Source of the DNA: Ixodes scapularis
Lineage: Eukaryota; Arthropoda; Arachnida; Ixodida; Ixodidae
Direction: 5' to 3'
NCBI RefSeq assembly: GCF_016920785.2
Contig: NW_024609884.1
Span: 87,350,069-87,414,068 of the forward strand
Length of the DNA stretch: 64,000 nucleotides
Of the stretch, positions 1 through 11,430 are shown one piece after another. Positions within the stretch are counted from its first letter, which is position 1; every line of letters begins with the position of its first letter. Below the pieces are notes generated by a model. It had not been told where the DNA came from. It saw nothing but the letters and a program-made list of their open reading frames with translations, and did no database searches. The translations under genes were made by a program, and so were the position numbers.

Positions 1-1150
1 ACAAAGAGATACGTTGGATATCAGCTGATATTTGCAAAGAGGGGGAAACATGGGGCGCAGGCAAGGGGGGGGGGGGGGGGGTTGTAGTTTGAACGGCCCG
101 AAACTCCCTAAAATTTTCACGAGCCCCCCCCCTGCAGCAACCTTGCTATAGCAGGGTTGCTGCAGTGGTCTACGCGGCGCGGGGTGCGGACAGACACATC
201 GCAAGTGAGGCCAAATAACTGCGGGATTAGCGCCGAAGACTGGCGTTTCTTTGTGTCCCGAAGCTCAAGGATACTTGAGGCGCTGGAAGAAAGGGCTTGT
301 CCCCGCTTTTCCTCAATGTATACGAACTCTTCCCCATTCCAGGATGTGTACACACTGCATCCTCACTCAAAGGAGGTAACAAAATGCATCACCCGCTTTG
401 AAGCTCATCTGGTGCTGTCTTTCGAGACGTCATCTGGTCATTTCTCTGAGTGAAGTAATGGCGGCTGTAAGACCGATACAAATACGTTCCTTATGAGTTG
501 ATCGTGTTGAATAGTTCATCAGCGAGAGTAAAACAATTGCTTTGTGGCGACTTATATTATTTGCCGACATTTCCGAAATGAAACTAATGCACCTCCGATT
601 TCCCCTGGAAGATTGTGTTAAAAAGTACTTCTACTTAACTTTGAAAGTACATTGTATTTATAGTGGTCTACTTCAAGTACATTGCACCCGGTGTACTTAC
701 TACTTGACTTGAAGTACATAACCTCTCATTTACTTTGTGCTTCCAAGTAGTTTTTAGAGTACTTTACGCAACGCTGTAAACAAGCAAACCTGGAAAATCA
801 AGCTCAGACAGTGCTAAACTTCAAAAGAGAAATGATACATCCGCAGTACATCATTCACCAAAAAGAAAAACAAGTACAAAACAATTAGACATGCAGAAGC
901 AGCACCAGCAATTAAAGCATTTCTGTGAAAACACAAGTCGCTTTTTATTCAGCTAGCAGAATTTCGCTCGCAGACTGAAACCTATGTATATACTTCCTTG
1001 TTAGCATAAAAAATATAAAAGTAACTTCAAAAGTAATTTGGTACTTTTTTACGGTAAGTAGTAATTTATACAATTACTTTCCAATCGAGTAATTTCTACT
1101 CTACTCAAATTACTTTTGAAGCTAATACTCAGTAACTTAACTTAATTACT
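1..1150. repeat. Dispersed repeat, copy 1 (partner at 41385-42650)
   Basis: Read side by side, this stretch and 41385-42650 share long near-identical blocks in the same order and orientation, for example the GCCGAAGACTGGCGTTTC block (near 230 and 41605) and the AAGTACATTGCACCCGGTG block (near 675 and 42155). The second half is full of AAGTA/TACTT and GTAACTT motifs, the usual look of subterminal repeats in non-autonomous DNA transposons. A poly-G run lies at about 65-82. I recognise no protein domain and cannot see both ends because the window starts inside it. Superfamily not assigned. Confidence 0.75.
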
Positions 1151-2130
1151 TTTTTTAGTTTATTGTACATGTCTGGGGGGAGGGTACGGAGGGGAAGGGA
1201 GGCCCATCTTCCCCCTCCGTACCCTCTCCTCCTCCTCTCCTGCTCGCCTCCCATTTAGCAGGAAATTTTACCCCCGTGACGTTAGACGTGATGTCATTAT
1301 GAGAAACGTCCCATAATGCAACTCGCAGTCACTCCGACGACGACGGCGACGCCGGAAACAGGCGCCTAAGTGCTGCGCTCTAAAAAATGTTGGGGTGTGT
1401 GTATGATCATAAAGCCTGAAGTCGAGCCACTAAATGAGCTGCGCTTAGAGTATCGGCACTCTGTTCCCCGGCATTGTTGTGGGCGCCGCCATGTTGGTGT
1501 TTGTGCAGAGCAGACGCAACTGCCGATCGTCATGATTCAAAAGTGCGACTTTCTCAGAATTAGATTCGTTGTTAGGAAGCTCATGTAATATTGATTTGTT
1601 CTGTGGCGAACTGTTTAAACATTTGTGGAAGGCGGAAAAGCGTTTGCTTCGATTTCAAATAAAGCTTCAGATAACTGGCAAACATGATTTTAAGCCACAA
1701 TATGGCCAAGTGTCGTTAGTCTGAAGCGTAGCTTAATTAGTGGCACTAACCTGAAGTTAGTCTGCATCAACGGGCGACTTATCTTCCAGTTGCATGTTCA
1801 TAAACCCTACCTAGAGCGCTTTAATTATTTCTTAGAGGCATCTCCACCTCACTGTTTTGGCATCCTTGCTTCGGGGTTGAGTTGGAAAAGCTTTTAGAGT
1901 AATTTGACCGACAGGGTCATGAAACCTCCTGCCTGCAGGGACTTTTTTTTTTATTAAAACAGATAGAGGGAACGTAAGCCAAGGAGTACCCTCGACTTGC
2001 TACTCTGTTAGGGAATGGGGAAAAGGATAAAAGAGTGTCAGAGGAAGTCGAGGGAAAAGAGAGGGAAAAGCGGGACTCGCTTCGGCGTAAACGCCCACAC
2101 ACATTTCAACTGTCGACGTCTCTTTGTGCG
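1151..2130. other. No recognisable gene
   Basis: This stretch has a polypurine/polypyrimidine patch at about 1175-1250 and short open frames with no domain I can recognise. It probably contains decayed repeat sequence. Confidence 0.5.
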
Positions 2131-2134
2131 GTCA

Positions 2135-2225
2135 GTCAGAACATTTTCATTGTCACAGAGTCACACTCAGATTCATGGTAATCAGTCACAGTCACAAATA
2201 TATTCATAGTCACAAATATTCACAG
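2135..2225. repeat. TCACAG/TCACAAATATT short tandem repeat, possible LINE tail
   Basis: Units such as TCACAG, TCACAC and TCACAAATATTCA recur several times. The stretch sits just beyond the 3' end of the minus-strand LINE at 2290-6062. Because some LINE families end in a microsatellite rather than poly(A), it may be the LINE tail; that link is inference. Confidence 0.5.
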
Positions 2226-2587
2226 GGCAGCTACTCTCACAATTATTGTTAGGATAAAAATTATATGCAGGTTTCATCGCAGAAGTCCCTCTGCCAGGCC
2301 TGTATATTCAAGAAATGCTGAAATGTTCTTCAAGGCCTTGCGCAGGACAAATGGCGGCGGCCAATGGCCTAAAATTTATGATACGCTCATGTCGTTAGTA
2401 TGGTGACTTGGCATGAAATTCTGGAGCTCCGCACCTACAGTGTTGTAGAGTGGGCAGTCGGAAATTATATGTTCAATATTTTCTGGTATATTACATGCAC
2501 CACATTTAGGGCTGCATATAAATCCCAATTTGTATCTGTGCTTATTTGTGTAGGATACGTTGAGTCTTAGGCGATGAGGAAGGGTGT

Positions 2588-3155
2588 CTAGATCTCTTGG
2601 GAGGCCTTTTGGCAGAAAGTTTGTAAAAGAGGGTTAATGGGATGAAGGAAGGTGTAGTAATATGTAGCTGTCCAGGTCTCAAGGAAAAGATTTTTTCCTA
2701 ATGTTATAATTAGTTGACGGCTGTCCACTTTTGTGAACGTTACGTCTTCAGAAAGCTTTACGTTATGTCCGCAAGATGCCGCAGCGTCTTCTGCGTCATT
2801 TCCGGGAAGACCGCAGTGATCTGGCACCCACTGAAACAGAATATGTTGTCCATTGTTTGCTGCCGTGGCGTGAATAAATAGAAGTTCAGAAACGAGCGCC
2901 GGATTAATTAATTCGCTAAAGTTTTTTTTTTTTTTTTAAGCATTGTAGTGTTGCTTGTGAGTCTGAAAAGATGACCCATTTTTGTCGTAGACTGCAGTCC
3001 AGAATGTGCCGCAGTGCTTTTTTAATGCCATGGAGTTCAGCTGCCGTGGATACTCTTTTTGAGAGTTTGAAGGACTCAACTAGTTCTACAGAAGGGATAA
3101 ACAATCCTGAGGACGAAGAGCTTTCACTTGTTGATCCATAGGTAAATATATGCAT
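2588..3155 (-). pseudogene. LINE RNase H remnant
   Basis: Two minus-strand pieces belong together. The upstream one (2916-3155) has FTYGSTSE where TDGS is expected, so the first catalytic Asp is replaced by Tyr, followed by STAAELHGI (the Glu motif) and IFSDSQATL (the second Asp motif). The downstream one (2588-2827) has DHCGLPGNDAED, matching the W.PGH..I.GNE.AD motif at the end of RNase H. A poly-T run at about 2922-2937 (poly-A in the sense direction) breaks the frame between them. Not functional. Confidence 0.8.
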
Positions 3156-3275
3156 AAAGTCCGGGTATCTAGTATGTATATGTGATTATGTGTATTGTAG
3201 CAGAACAATTTTGGACTGTGAGGATTTGTTCTCAACCCCGTTTATGTGTAAAGACACAATGGGTAGAGGCAAGAT

Positions 3276-4765
3276 TTAAGGTGGACAATGTGGAGCTTCG
3301 GAGAAGAGAGCAAATTGTGGGATATCATGCTGTAGAAGTGCGATGTGCGATGAAATCTCCGCGTTCGGGCGCCTCATATGTTCATTCGTAAGGTGGTGTT
3401 GACGATGCTGAGCTTTATATCTGAGATACACTCGGAGAATTTCCTGAATACACATTTTTTCAAACAGAAATTGTCCGGCTTCGGCAAGTGTTGGTATCGT
3501 GGCTGAGTCTGGTGGCAATCCGAGACATATCCGTAAAGATTTATTCCGTCCTGCCTGGAAATTTTTCATGTTGCTCGCACTTGTGTGAAGTACGGGTAAT
3601 GAATATCGCAGCAAGCAATTCACTAGAGAATTTTGTAATCTGAGCGTGGAATATGATGATTTAGCCCAGGATCTACCGCTCAAACAGCGAAGAATATGAC
3701 ACGCGGAGTCTGTCTTTTTCCTCAATTGCTTGATAAGGGGTGTCCATGTCAGGTTCCTGTCAAGAGCTAAACCCAAAGCTGTGTGTTGGGAAGCATAAGA
3801 GATCGATTTTCCTGCAAGGACTAAAGGAAATTTTTTCATTGACATGCGTGTGAAGGCCATTGCTACTGTTTTTTTCGGGTGAGAGGCTGAGACCGCGTGA
3901 ATGAAGGAAATTACTGATTATTCGCAGGGCCTGTTGTAGCTTCCTTTGAGAGATAAAGCGATTTTGGTTAGTCGTCTATATGCAAACACCATCTGCATAG
4001 AGAGCAATATTCACTCTTTGGGGTAGATGTTGCACGAGTGATATCAGACTTAAATTGAATAGCGTTGGACTAAGAACGCCACACTGTGGGACACCCGTAC
4101 TGACAGTATGATGGGAGGTGCAACCTTCTTGTATCCATGAATATAGTTCTTTCAGAAAGGTAATCTTGGATTTATGGGTATATTCGGCCACCAATTCTGT
4201 GCTTAAATAAAGTCGTTAATATGGCAGCGCGTTGAATGCAATCGATCGCTGTGCTAATGTCGAGAAAGATTGCTATTGTTGTTTGCATTTGTGATGTGCC
4301 GTGTTCTACTCAAGTAACTAGGTCTATTACATTACCTGCTGCTGACCGCCCAGGTCTAAAACGAGACATTACTTCAGGGTTTATGTTATTAATTTCTAGG
4401 TACCAGTTTAGCCTTGCAAGTATAATTATTTCCACAACTTTTCCTATACAACTTGTGAGAGCGATTGGTCTGTTAGATCTAAAATGTAATTGAGATTGGC
4501 CCGATTTCGAAATAGGCATAATCTTGGCTCTTTTCCAATCAGTGGGGACTAAGCTATTTGTAAAGGATGTGTTGAATACTTCAAGTAATCTACGCCGTGA
4601 AGCATTCTTCAGTCGAGAAAGGGCAGCATACGTCACTCCATCAGGACCAGGCGAGGACTTTTTCTTCGTATTTTGTAGCGCGCTGTCGAGTTCACTTAGT
4701 GTGAACGGCTGTTCGAGTCTGGAGTCAACTTGCACGAGAGGTGTGTGTGGTTTATTATTGTCCAT
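3276..4765 (-). pseudogene. LINE reverse transcriptase remnant with YADG active site
   Basis: The piece at 4310-4765 carries SSPGPDGVTYAAL and FRSNRPIALTSCIGKVVE, the fingers and palm motifs of LINE RT. The piece at 3976-4194 carries STGVPQCGVLSPTLFNL and then LYADGVCI, where the family has A/YADD: the second catalytic Asp codon is GGT (Gly, 3988-3990). A stop follows at 3976-3978. The piece at 3276-3860 is the thumb region, starting around GLALDRNLTW. The enzyme is dead through both the active-site change and the frame breaks. Confidence 0.85.
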
Positions 4766-5148
4766 ATCTGCGCTGTTTGATATTAGTTTGCAATAGGACT
4801 GACTTCGAGCTCACTGCAGTGTTCTCTGAGAGCAATATAGCTCTGAAAGGATAGCGTTGGTGGTGTGCCTGGCGTATAATTCCACGAACTATTCGCCACA
4901 TTTTCACAAGGCCGTTTTTGGCGTCCAATGATGCACATAGTTCTCGCCATGATTTCCGCGCAAGGGAATCTGAATGGCGTCTGACCTTCTTTTGCGCTCT
5001 CCTTTCAGCTCGCCGATCTTCAAGAGTCGTTGTTCTCTTTGCTTTTTTTTTCTGCCCTTTGCCTGATAGCTCGCAGTTTCTCGTACTCTGAATCTATACC
5101 ATTTCTGTCGAAGGGCATTGTTGTTCTAAATGTAGATATTTTTAAGCA

Positions 5149-6010
5149 TTATTTTATTATAGGTCCGAGTTCTTCACCCAACGTGGTAGCGGTAATAGAC
5201 TTGTTCACAAGTTCAGTAAAAGTTTCCCAGTTTGTGGCACTCAAAGTATGAGGCTTTCTGTGCTGAATAAATTCATTATAAAATATTAGAAGCGGCATGT
5301 GGTCACTCCCTCTACTTTCAAGGTCAGTAGTCCAGCGAACATTATGGTACTGCTTCGCTGATACGAAAGTTAGGTCTAGTGCGCTGCTACTCTCTCCCCT
5401 GTGAAAAGTCGCACTGCCGTCGTCTAAGAGGCATAGATTAAATCTTTCACTGATATCGATTAGTGAAGAACCTCGCTTGTCGCTATACCTGCACCCATCA
5501 AGTTCATGGTAAGCGTTAAGATCACCACTCAATATATGAGGGGAGGGAGTCGCCTCTAATAGGGCTTCCAGACGGCCAACATCAAATGGTACTTGAGGCT
5601 GAACATATGCGGAAATGAGTGAAAATGTTTTTGATTTGGTTCTTACTATCACGCACGCATATTCGTTTGTTTCAATTGGGGAGACCTAATACTCGGTGGA
5701 GTCAAGGTCAACCCCGATACCTATTAACGCCCGACTTACCCCGTTTGTCCTTTTTGATGTAATAAACGAATATCCTGAAAGCCGAAGTTTTGAAATATTA
5801 TCTATTTTGAGCTTCTGATATTGCTAGCAGGTGGAAAGAGTGTTTATGCACAAGTTGTTTGAAGTATGACGTTTTTGAGCGAATACCATTTGAATTCCAT
5901 TTGAAGACGGTAGTTTGATCGAGGATATTATGAAATGGTTCACTTAATTGAGCAAATCTAGAAGATATGAAGAAATTAAATCTATCAGACTGAGTACTAT
6001 CGTAGCCCAA
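5149..6010 (-). pseudogene. LINE apurinic-type endonuclease remnant
   Basis: Residues translated from 5798-6010 include KWNSNGIRSK, the usual N-terminal motif of LINE endonucleases (WN.NGIR). Residues from 5149-5652 include LSGDLNAYH (GDFNAH-type) and RGSDHMPLLI (SDH motif), both catalytic. About 145 bases between them also read as endonuclease (GIGVDLDS region) but in a frame with a stop. The domain is recognisable end to end but interrupted. Confidence 0.8.
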
Positions 6011-6062
6011 CTGTAGTTGCTTCGTTTAAGAAAGCCTCTGACCAAATCAAGAACCATAGTTA

Positions 6063-6364
6063 AGGCTGTGTTACATTGGGAGTCTCTGTTTTCTTATACA
6101 TTTCTTCTGTCGGACAGATGCTTGGGGAGAGAGGCAGAGGCGAATTATCACCATCAAGGGGGTGTGATTCTTTGAGTTGCCGGCTTTTCCCTCGACTGCG
6201 CATGGTGAACTTTCATCAATTTTGGGGGTGTACGTTTTTTGGAGGGAATTTAGATGGAGATTTGCCAGTTAAAATATCTCTAAAAAGATTTCTTAGGCAC
6301 AGCCTAAGAAATCTAAGCATAGCCACTTGTAGATTTGATGGAAAAAATATATAGTTATCGTTAC
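6063..6364. other. Short unassigned stretch between LINE and hAT copy
   Basis: No domain or terminal repeat is recognisable. It contains a small inverted repeat (TTTCTTAGGCA/AGCCTAAGAAATC near 6290-6315). Confidence 0.4.
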
Positions 6365-7809
6365 AAACGGGCATGTGCTTTGTGACTCGGCCCTTACATC
6401 TTGGTATCTTAAAGCACTATCTATGTTGCTGTTTTTGTTTTTCTGTGCAAACGCTTTTTAATCAGGTGAATCAACCGTGAAACAAGAATAGACGCGGAAG
6501 GCACTATGCATGTCTCGTGTTTTGATTTGCGTCACTACTCCGGCGTGGTGTTAACAGTCGAGGCGAAATTTACTGCTGTTTGCGCGGGGTTTGTTTCTGG
6601 CTTGCCGGGTACGAACTGAAATATGTTTAAGGACTCTATGAACCCAGTGCAACCGTCAACGAGCCAGAAATGTGCTAGTGCTATCAAGGATAGGCATGTT
6701 GATGAGAACGAAGAAAACTACCATGGCCGGCGTACAGAGAGTATTTTGCTGTGGTGAAGGTGGTCGCTAACAAAAGCGTAAAACACATACTTTTTTAATT
6801 GTATGCAATATAAGTTCGTGAGGGGCATTTTCTAGTTTTTTCTAAATTTTTCGTGTTACAGAAAGTAACTGAAAAGTAACGTGGTTACTTTTGCAAAGTA
6901 ACTGTAACTGTAATGAGTTACTCTCTTGTTGCGGTCACTGTAACGGTAACTTCGCTACTTTTTTCTGAACGTAACGGTAACTGTAAAGGCTCTGTTATAC
7001 TCCGACGTAACGCGCGCGCAAGCGAACGCTGGCCGAAGTCGGCTACGTCACGTCAGTCACGCCGCACGCATAAAAAATTCGGCTTCTTTATACTCGGGCG
7101 GCCCTGGCGGCGCTCGCGGCGCGCGTCGGTGGCCCGCCGGTGCGGCGCATGCGCAGAATCTGACTAAGGGGGTACGTTTCCTGCAAGAGTGCGCCACTTC
7201 CGGTTCCTTTTCGTTTCGAATAGCATACGAAAATTCTCGCGCTTCTTGAGCGTCCAGTTCGAGCGATGGCGTGGACGTACCTTGCACGACGAAAACTCGC
7301 GCTTTCACTGTTGGTTCACTGCGCCGCAAGCGTAGGCGGTCAGTTTGCGTACGGTACATCTTTGACAAGCGCCCGGTCTACGATGCTCAAGCTTCCTCGT
7401 GTCGTAGACACGCGGGTGAGGACGAATTCCCTCGATCAGCTTCTCGACCGACCGAGTCCGATTCTTCAAACACGACGCCACACGTAGTGGCGCTCCTGTC
7501 GTCTGCTATTGCTCGCATTCGCCGCGCTCCCCGCGCGACGCCTGTCGGGAGCCAGCGCGTGATGCATCCTGGTCCGGCGTCGCCGGCGTGGCCGGCGCGG
7601 AATACGGCATGCTCCATTTTGGCGTCGAGGTGGTCAGGCTGCGCTGAACGCCGCCGGTCGCGTCGGTTACGCCACGGCGCCGGAGTATAGAGCGTCGGGT
7701 TTTCGCCGACGTGACGTCGCTGTGACGCGCTCGCACGCGCGCACGCGTTACGTCGGAGTATAGCAGAGCCTTAACGAATTGCTTTTTAAAAGTAACTTAC
7801 CCAAGACTG
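6365..7809 (+). mobile_element. hAT element copy (same family as 47964-58155), 5' truncated
   Basis: The sequence from about 6365 to 6690 matches the reverse complement of about 57300-57660, sharing the tract CGAGGCGAAATTTACTGCTG and the CTGGCTTGCCGGGTACGAAC tract. It then runs into dense GTAAC motifs and ends with CAAGACTG at 7809, the terminal sequence of the 47964-58155 element. The segment encoding the C-terminal hAT dimerisation domain and the left terminus are missing, so this is a non-autonomous remnant. It is interrupted by an inserted inverted-repeat element at 6987-7771. Confidence 0.75.
6987..7771. mobile_element. TAA-flanked inverted-repeat element (PIF/Harbinger-like MITE)
   Basis: The left end AGGCTCTGTTATACTCCGA and the right end (7753-7771) are near-perfect inverted repeats reaching through CGTAACGCG. 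The trinucleotide TAA occurs immediately outside both ends (6984-6986 and 7772-7774). The element sits in the GTAAC region of a hAT copy, so both flanks are recognisable as one older sequence. The interior is GC-rich with further CGTCACGTCAG-type inverted motifs and encodes nothing recognisable. A 3-bp TWA-type duplication fits PIF/Harbinger; that assignment is inference. Confidence 0.8.
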
Positions 7810-7817
7810 CCGGAAGG

Positions 7818-7933
7818 GAGGCGGGGTAGGGGGGGGGGGGGGGGGGGGGGGGGGGTAGGGCAGGGAGCCGCGAGCCGCACTTTAACACGCGCGAAGAGCC
7901 GCATGCGGCTCGCGAGCAGCTTGGCCACCCCTG
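7818..7933. mobile_element. Solo terminal fragment of hAT family found at 49460-51742
   Basis: After a long poly-G run (about 7830-7855), bases from about 7860 to 7933 read GGAGCCGCGAGCCGCACTTT and end in GCTTGGCCACCCCTG, nearly identical to 51672-51742, the right end of the complete element. No matching left end is seen, so this is a truncated copy. Confidence 0.75.
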
Positions 7934-8511
7934 ATCTTTTCATTAAAGAAATAAGAACGCGACCTTAATGCATTACAAGTCTAGAAACTTGGAATGCGTA
8001 GAGGTATGTCTTTGAAAATATCAAAACTTGCACTTTTGGTTTTCTTATTGTGCGTTAAGTTTTTTTTTAAAAAATGCATGTCACATTTGCACTAAAACAG
8101 TGATGATGAATTCGCCATTTATTTGCAAAAAGAACGAAATACGTGGCACGCGCACAGACGCGACATTGGCACCGCAAACATGCAGGACCGTTAGCACAGC
8201 TGCCACCAGTATTATGGTTAGGGCCGTGGGACTGCCGCCTTAAAACTTCTGTAAACGTTAGAAAACCCCGTCGTAGGAGATTACAAGAACTCTGGAAATC
8301 AAAGGCAAGTTTGTGAACGGGCCTTTCTAAGTTCGAACCCGAGCAAATTCGCGACAGCCCTCGTGATAACAGTGCCGCACTGTGATCAATAACGTGCTGG
8401 CACTTTCCCGGCTGTTTGACATTGGCTCCTCCTTGCCCCGGGTTTCCCCGCCTCGACTGTGGCCGAAGCACTCTCCGTTGAGCAAACGGGACGACGGCGC
8501 GAGTGTGTACC
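7934..8511. other. Upstream flank of the secreted-protein gene before hAT insertion
   Basis: No gene is recognised. Part of a MITE of the GTTCACACACTTGC family is readable around 8270-8335 (AACGGGCC end). If the hAT at 8520-11960 is removed, this stretch lies directly upstream of the start codon at 12012, so it may hold the original promoter; no TATA box stands out. Confidence 0.4.
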
Positions 8512-8926
8512 AACGCGTGCAGCGGCGTAGCCAGTGGGTGTGTTCACTGGTCGAAGCACCCCCCGAAATTTTATGATTTTCCTATTTTCCCCTTTACGTC
8601 TCAGTTTTTTCTTTTTGTGTGTGTTTATTTTTTGTGATTTCGTCAAGGTATTAAATGACCTACGTGCTTCTCTTTCTGTTCGACAAACCGCTATGGCGAG
8701 GTGGTGGGCCCACAACATTCCAAAGCAAAACGAAGATCACGACACTGTCCGTGGACTGCGTGACAAACGAAATTACGGCTCCGGCTTTCCGAAGAGCTCT
8801 CGCCAACCCCGGCCGGAACCGAAGCCTTTCTTCATGCTGCGCAGGTGCGAAGGGCTCAGCTCCCGACGTCAGAAAAGCCGCGAAATCTTAACCTCGACGG
8901 ATGCTGGCCTCGCCTCGGAGAATGCA

Positions 8927-10358
8927 CACTCTTAGAAAGAAGGGTATGGATAGTCCTCCCTTAGGGGAGGAACGGTCTTGTAACCTATGTTCCTTTAGAA
9001 AGGGAGAAACTTTCGTCCCTGAAGCAGGGGAGCAAAGTTCCTCCGTCGCTTGCATCTCAATATGGCGGCCCCGAATCCACCAAATCGAGCCCAATAAGGC
9101 TTGACGAGGACGCTACGTCTCTTGTACGGGACGAGAGCAGCAGCAAATAAAAGCGTAACACGAGCCTTCCGCAAACTGTGTTTATTTGTGAAGCCAGATT
9201 CCCCCCACAGGTACAGAAACTTGCGTTTCGAAAGCAGTTACTCAGTCTTCTCGTCGACAGCACTGCGATGTTAAACGGAGGCAACCGATACCCAGTTACT
9301 TCGCGCACTTTGCGTCTTACCTTTGGTGTTCCTCGAGTCACAATTCCTTCGTCAACCGCACATCACGAAGAAGGGCAAACTCAATCCGCGAAACCAAAAG
9401 CCGCTCTCGAAAGAACAAACTCGAAGCCGCTGTTTATCGCGTAACGTGAAAGGTTAAATCGCTAGCCACCAGATGGCGGGGTCAAGCAGAGTAATTGCAA
9501 GTAGCTAGGCTAGGTGGCGCTAGATACCGCCCAATTCATGTTCTACAAAAAAATAATTTGCTCTTCTCAGGCCATTCCTGCGCTTGGGGATCCTCTACTA
9601 CACACACATTACGCTTATTACAAGCATCAGGCGAGCATACATTGAGCACAGACACGGCACACACAAATATCAATACAACTGAACACCACACTAACCCGAA
9701 CACTGCACCTGATCTCTGCGTTTCCGTCTTTTATACTGGTCGTTTTGAACGTACGGAACTTTTCGGTGACTCTCTAAGCAATAAAAAATATTCCTAGCAT
9801 GTTGATTTTTTCCAGCAATGTCATACCTTTCGACGTTATGGAAACCTGCGGTTTCCATAACGTCGAAAACGTCGACACAGTTCCGCGTGGTTTCGCTACT
9901 GTAGTGACTGTAGCGCTGTAGTTCCGTGCCGCGCGAGTCCCGCAATCCCCGCAATCCGGAGACGGCCATTCCCCAGTGTACGTGGCGCTGCTGGCACTGC
10001 TCCGGAACTTCACTGTTTCTAGCGGTTTGTTTGCTCGTTTGATAAAATTAGTGATAAAAACGTCAATGCAACCGCAATGTTCTGCACGTTTAGACTAGAA
10101 GACGGAATTACAGGCGGCCTTCGCTGCCGCTGAAGCTCAATCAACTCAACAGCTATTTATTAAACAACGTGCGCGACCTGCTCAAAAAACGAAACCGAAA
10201 GAAGATGAGTCGGGAGGGCGAAAGCTTTCTCCCGTCTGCCTGGAGAAGGAGAAAAACGTTTCGTTACTCCACTTTTCTCGTGTCCGCTTGGGGGCGCGTC
10301 AGTAGAAGGGAGGAAGACGCGCCGTTGCTACTTTTTTCCTCCATTTTTTCTTAGAGTG
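8927..10358. mobile_element. Nested 1.43-kb element with CACTCTTAG ends, CA target duplication
   Basis: Begins CACTCTTAGAAAG and ends CTTAGAGTG, with CA directly outside both ends (8925-8926, 10359-10360). The paralogous hAT copy at about 23005-23015 has an uninterrupted empty site, which shows the insertion directly. No transposase is recognised; the interior holds a perfect 19-bp hairpin at 9828-9868. Ends starting CAC with a 2-bp duplication recur in other MITEs of this window (16909, 26015). CACTA-like affiliation is only a guess. Confidence 0.8.
9828..9868. repeat. Perfect 19-bp hairpin with 3-base loop
   Basis: TTTCGACGTTATGGAAACC (9828-9846) is followed by TGC and then its exact reverse complement (9850-9868). 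It lies inside the nested element at 8927-10358. It is perfect, so either recent or maintained. Confidence 0.9.
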
Positions 10359-10937
10359 CAGGCGACTAAAGTCCCCCTACTCTTTGAGGCTCAAGGACTC
10401 AAAAAGTGAGGGGAAAACGGGACGAAGAAAGGACAAACAGCTTAGCGTGTTGTTTTGCTTTTTCGCCCCGTCTTCCCGCCTCTCCAGGGTTCACTCGTCT
10501 GCACTCGTTTAATACACCAAGAGGAAAAAACAAAAACAAAAGAAAACATCCCCCTTGACAAAAAAAGAAAATATAAGAAGCGAGACAGACTCTCAAAAAT
10601 TAGTTCAATCAAACGAGCCAAGCCGTCGCTTGACAATTCTTTTTTAATAATAATAGACGTATGACTTCCAGCGTGCCATCTACGTCTCCAACAGAGTAGG
10701 CACCTTCACGTCAGGCAGCATCGTCCTCCCTAGACGAGAGCCACGTTGTGGCCAACGACGTTGGTCTGTATGTCGCAAGCCTCGACTCCCAGCAAATCTC
10801 CAGCCTGTGCAGACTGCGGAGCATTCGTATCGTTAAATGAACTGCCTGGAAAAGTTATGGTTTGAACTCAGATGTTTGAGGGACCGCATCGCTGAGCACG
10901 TCTCCGCGGTACAGGCAACCTGTCATTCCCGGAGGCC

Positions 10938-11177
10938 TTGTATCCTAATGTAAACCGCCTGCTGCAAATCCTGGTCACCACGCCCGTCAGCACAGCTGTA
11001 CCGGAACGTTCGTTCTCGAGACTCCGAAGACTCAAGCCATACCTGACAGCTTCAACGTCCCAGGAGGGCTTGCTATGGGTCGCGCTTCTGAACATTCATC
11101 GGAATATCCAAGTCAGCCCCGAAAGGGTCCCCTGGCTTCTTTGTATCGACCGACGGCGACTTCGACTAAATGTTTAG
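10938..11177 (+). pseudogene. hAT transposase C-terminal dimerisation domain (hATC)
   Basis: The 79-residue reading frame contains PVSTAVPERSFSRLRRLKPY and ALLNIHRNIQV, closely matching the hATC consensus (P.S.A..ERSFS.L...K..LR....E.RL..LALL.IHRDI) of the ZMYM1/52-kDa-repressor-like hAT group. It ends with a stop 19 codons after the IHR motif, as is usual for the family. Upstream sequence encoding the catalytic RNase-H-like core is degraded by stops, so this is a remnant. It is the main protein evidence for calling 8520-11960 a hAT. Confidence 0.85.
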
Positions 11178-11430
11178 ACTCGACAGAACGATAGGAACTG
11201 GTATTTTTCTCTGTCACTCTCCCATAAAACGACAACGGAAGACGGAAAGAACACAAAAATGACCATAGCGCGATCATTTTCAAAAAAATGTGATCCGCGC
11301 AGGAAGAATGAGCGTGTCACTTCACTTGCTCATTGCATCAGTGCGCGTTGCAGTTTTATGCTTAATCGTATTCTAAACTTCGCTATTATCTGGCACACTT
11401 CCATAGTTTTAAGTGCTTGGATACCTTAAG

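Larger units (their letters stand above)
2290..6062 (-). mobile_element. Decayed non-LTR retrotransposon (I-type: endonuclease, RT, RNase H)
   Basis: Reading the minus strand from right to left, the pieces appear in the order expected of an I-clade ORF2: apurinic-type endonuclease, reverse transcriptase, RNase H. Each is broken by stops or frameshifts, the RT active site is mutated, and the 5' end stops near 6062 with no ORF1. This is a dead copy. The order APE-RT-RNase H excludes RTE and CR1 types, which lack RNase H. The boundaries are estimated from where recognisable protein ends. Confidence 0.85.
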
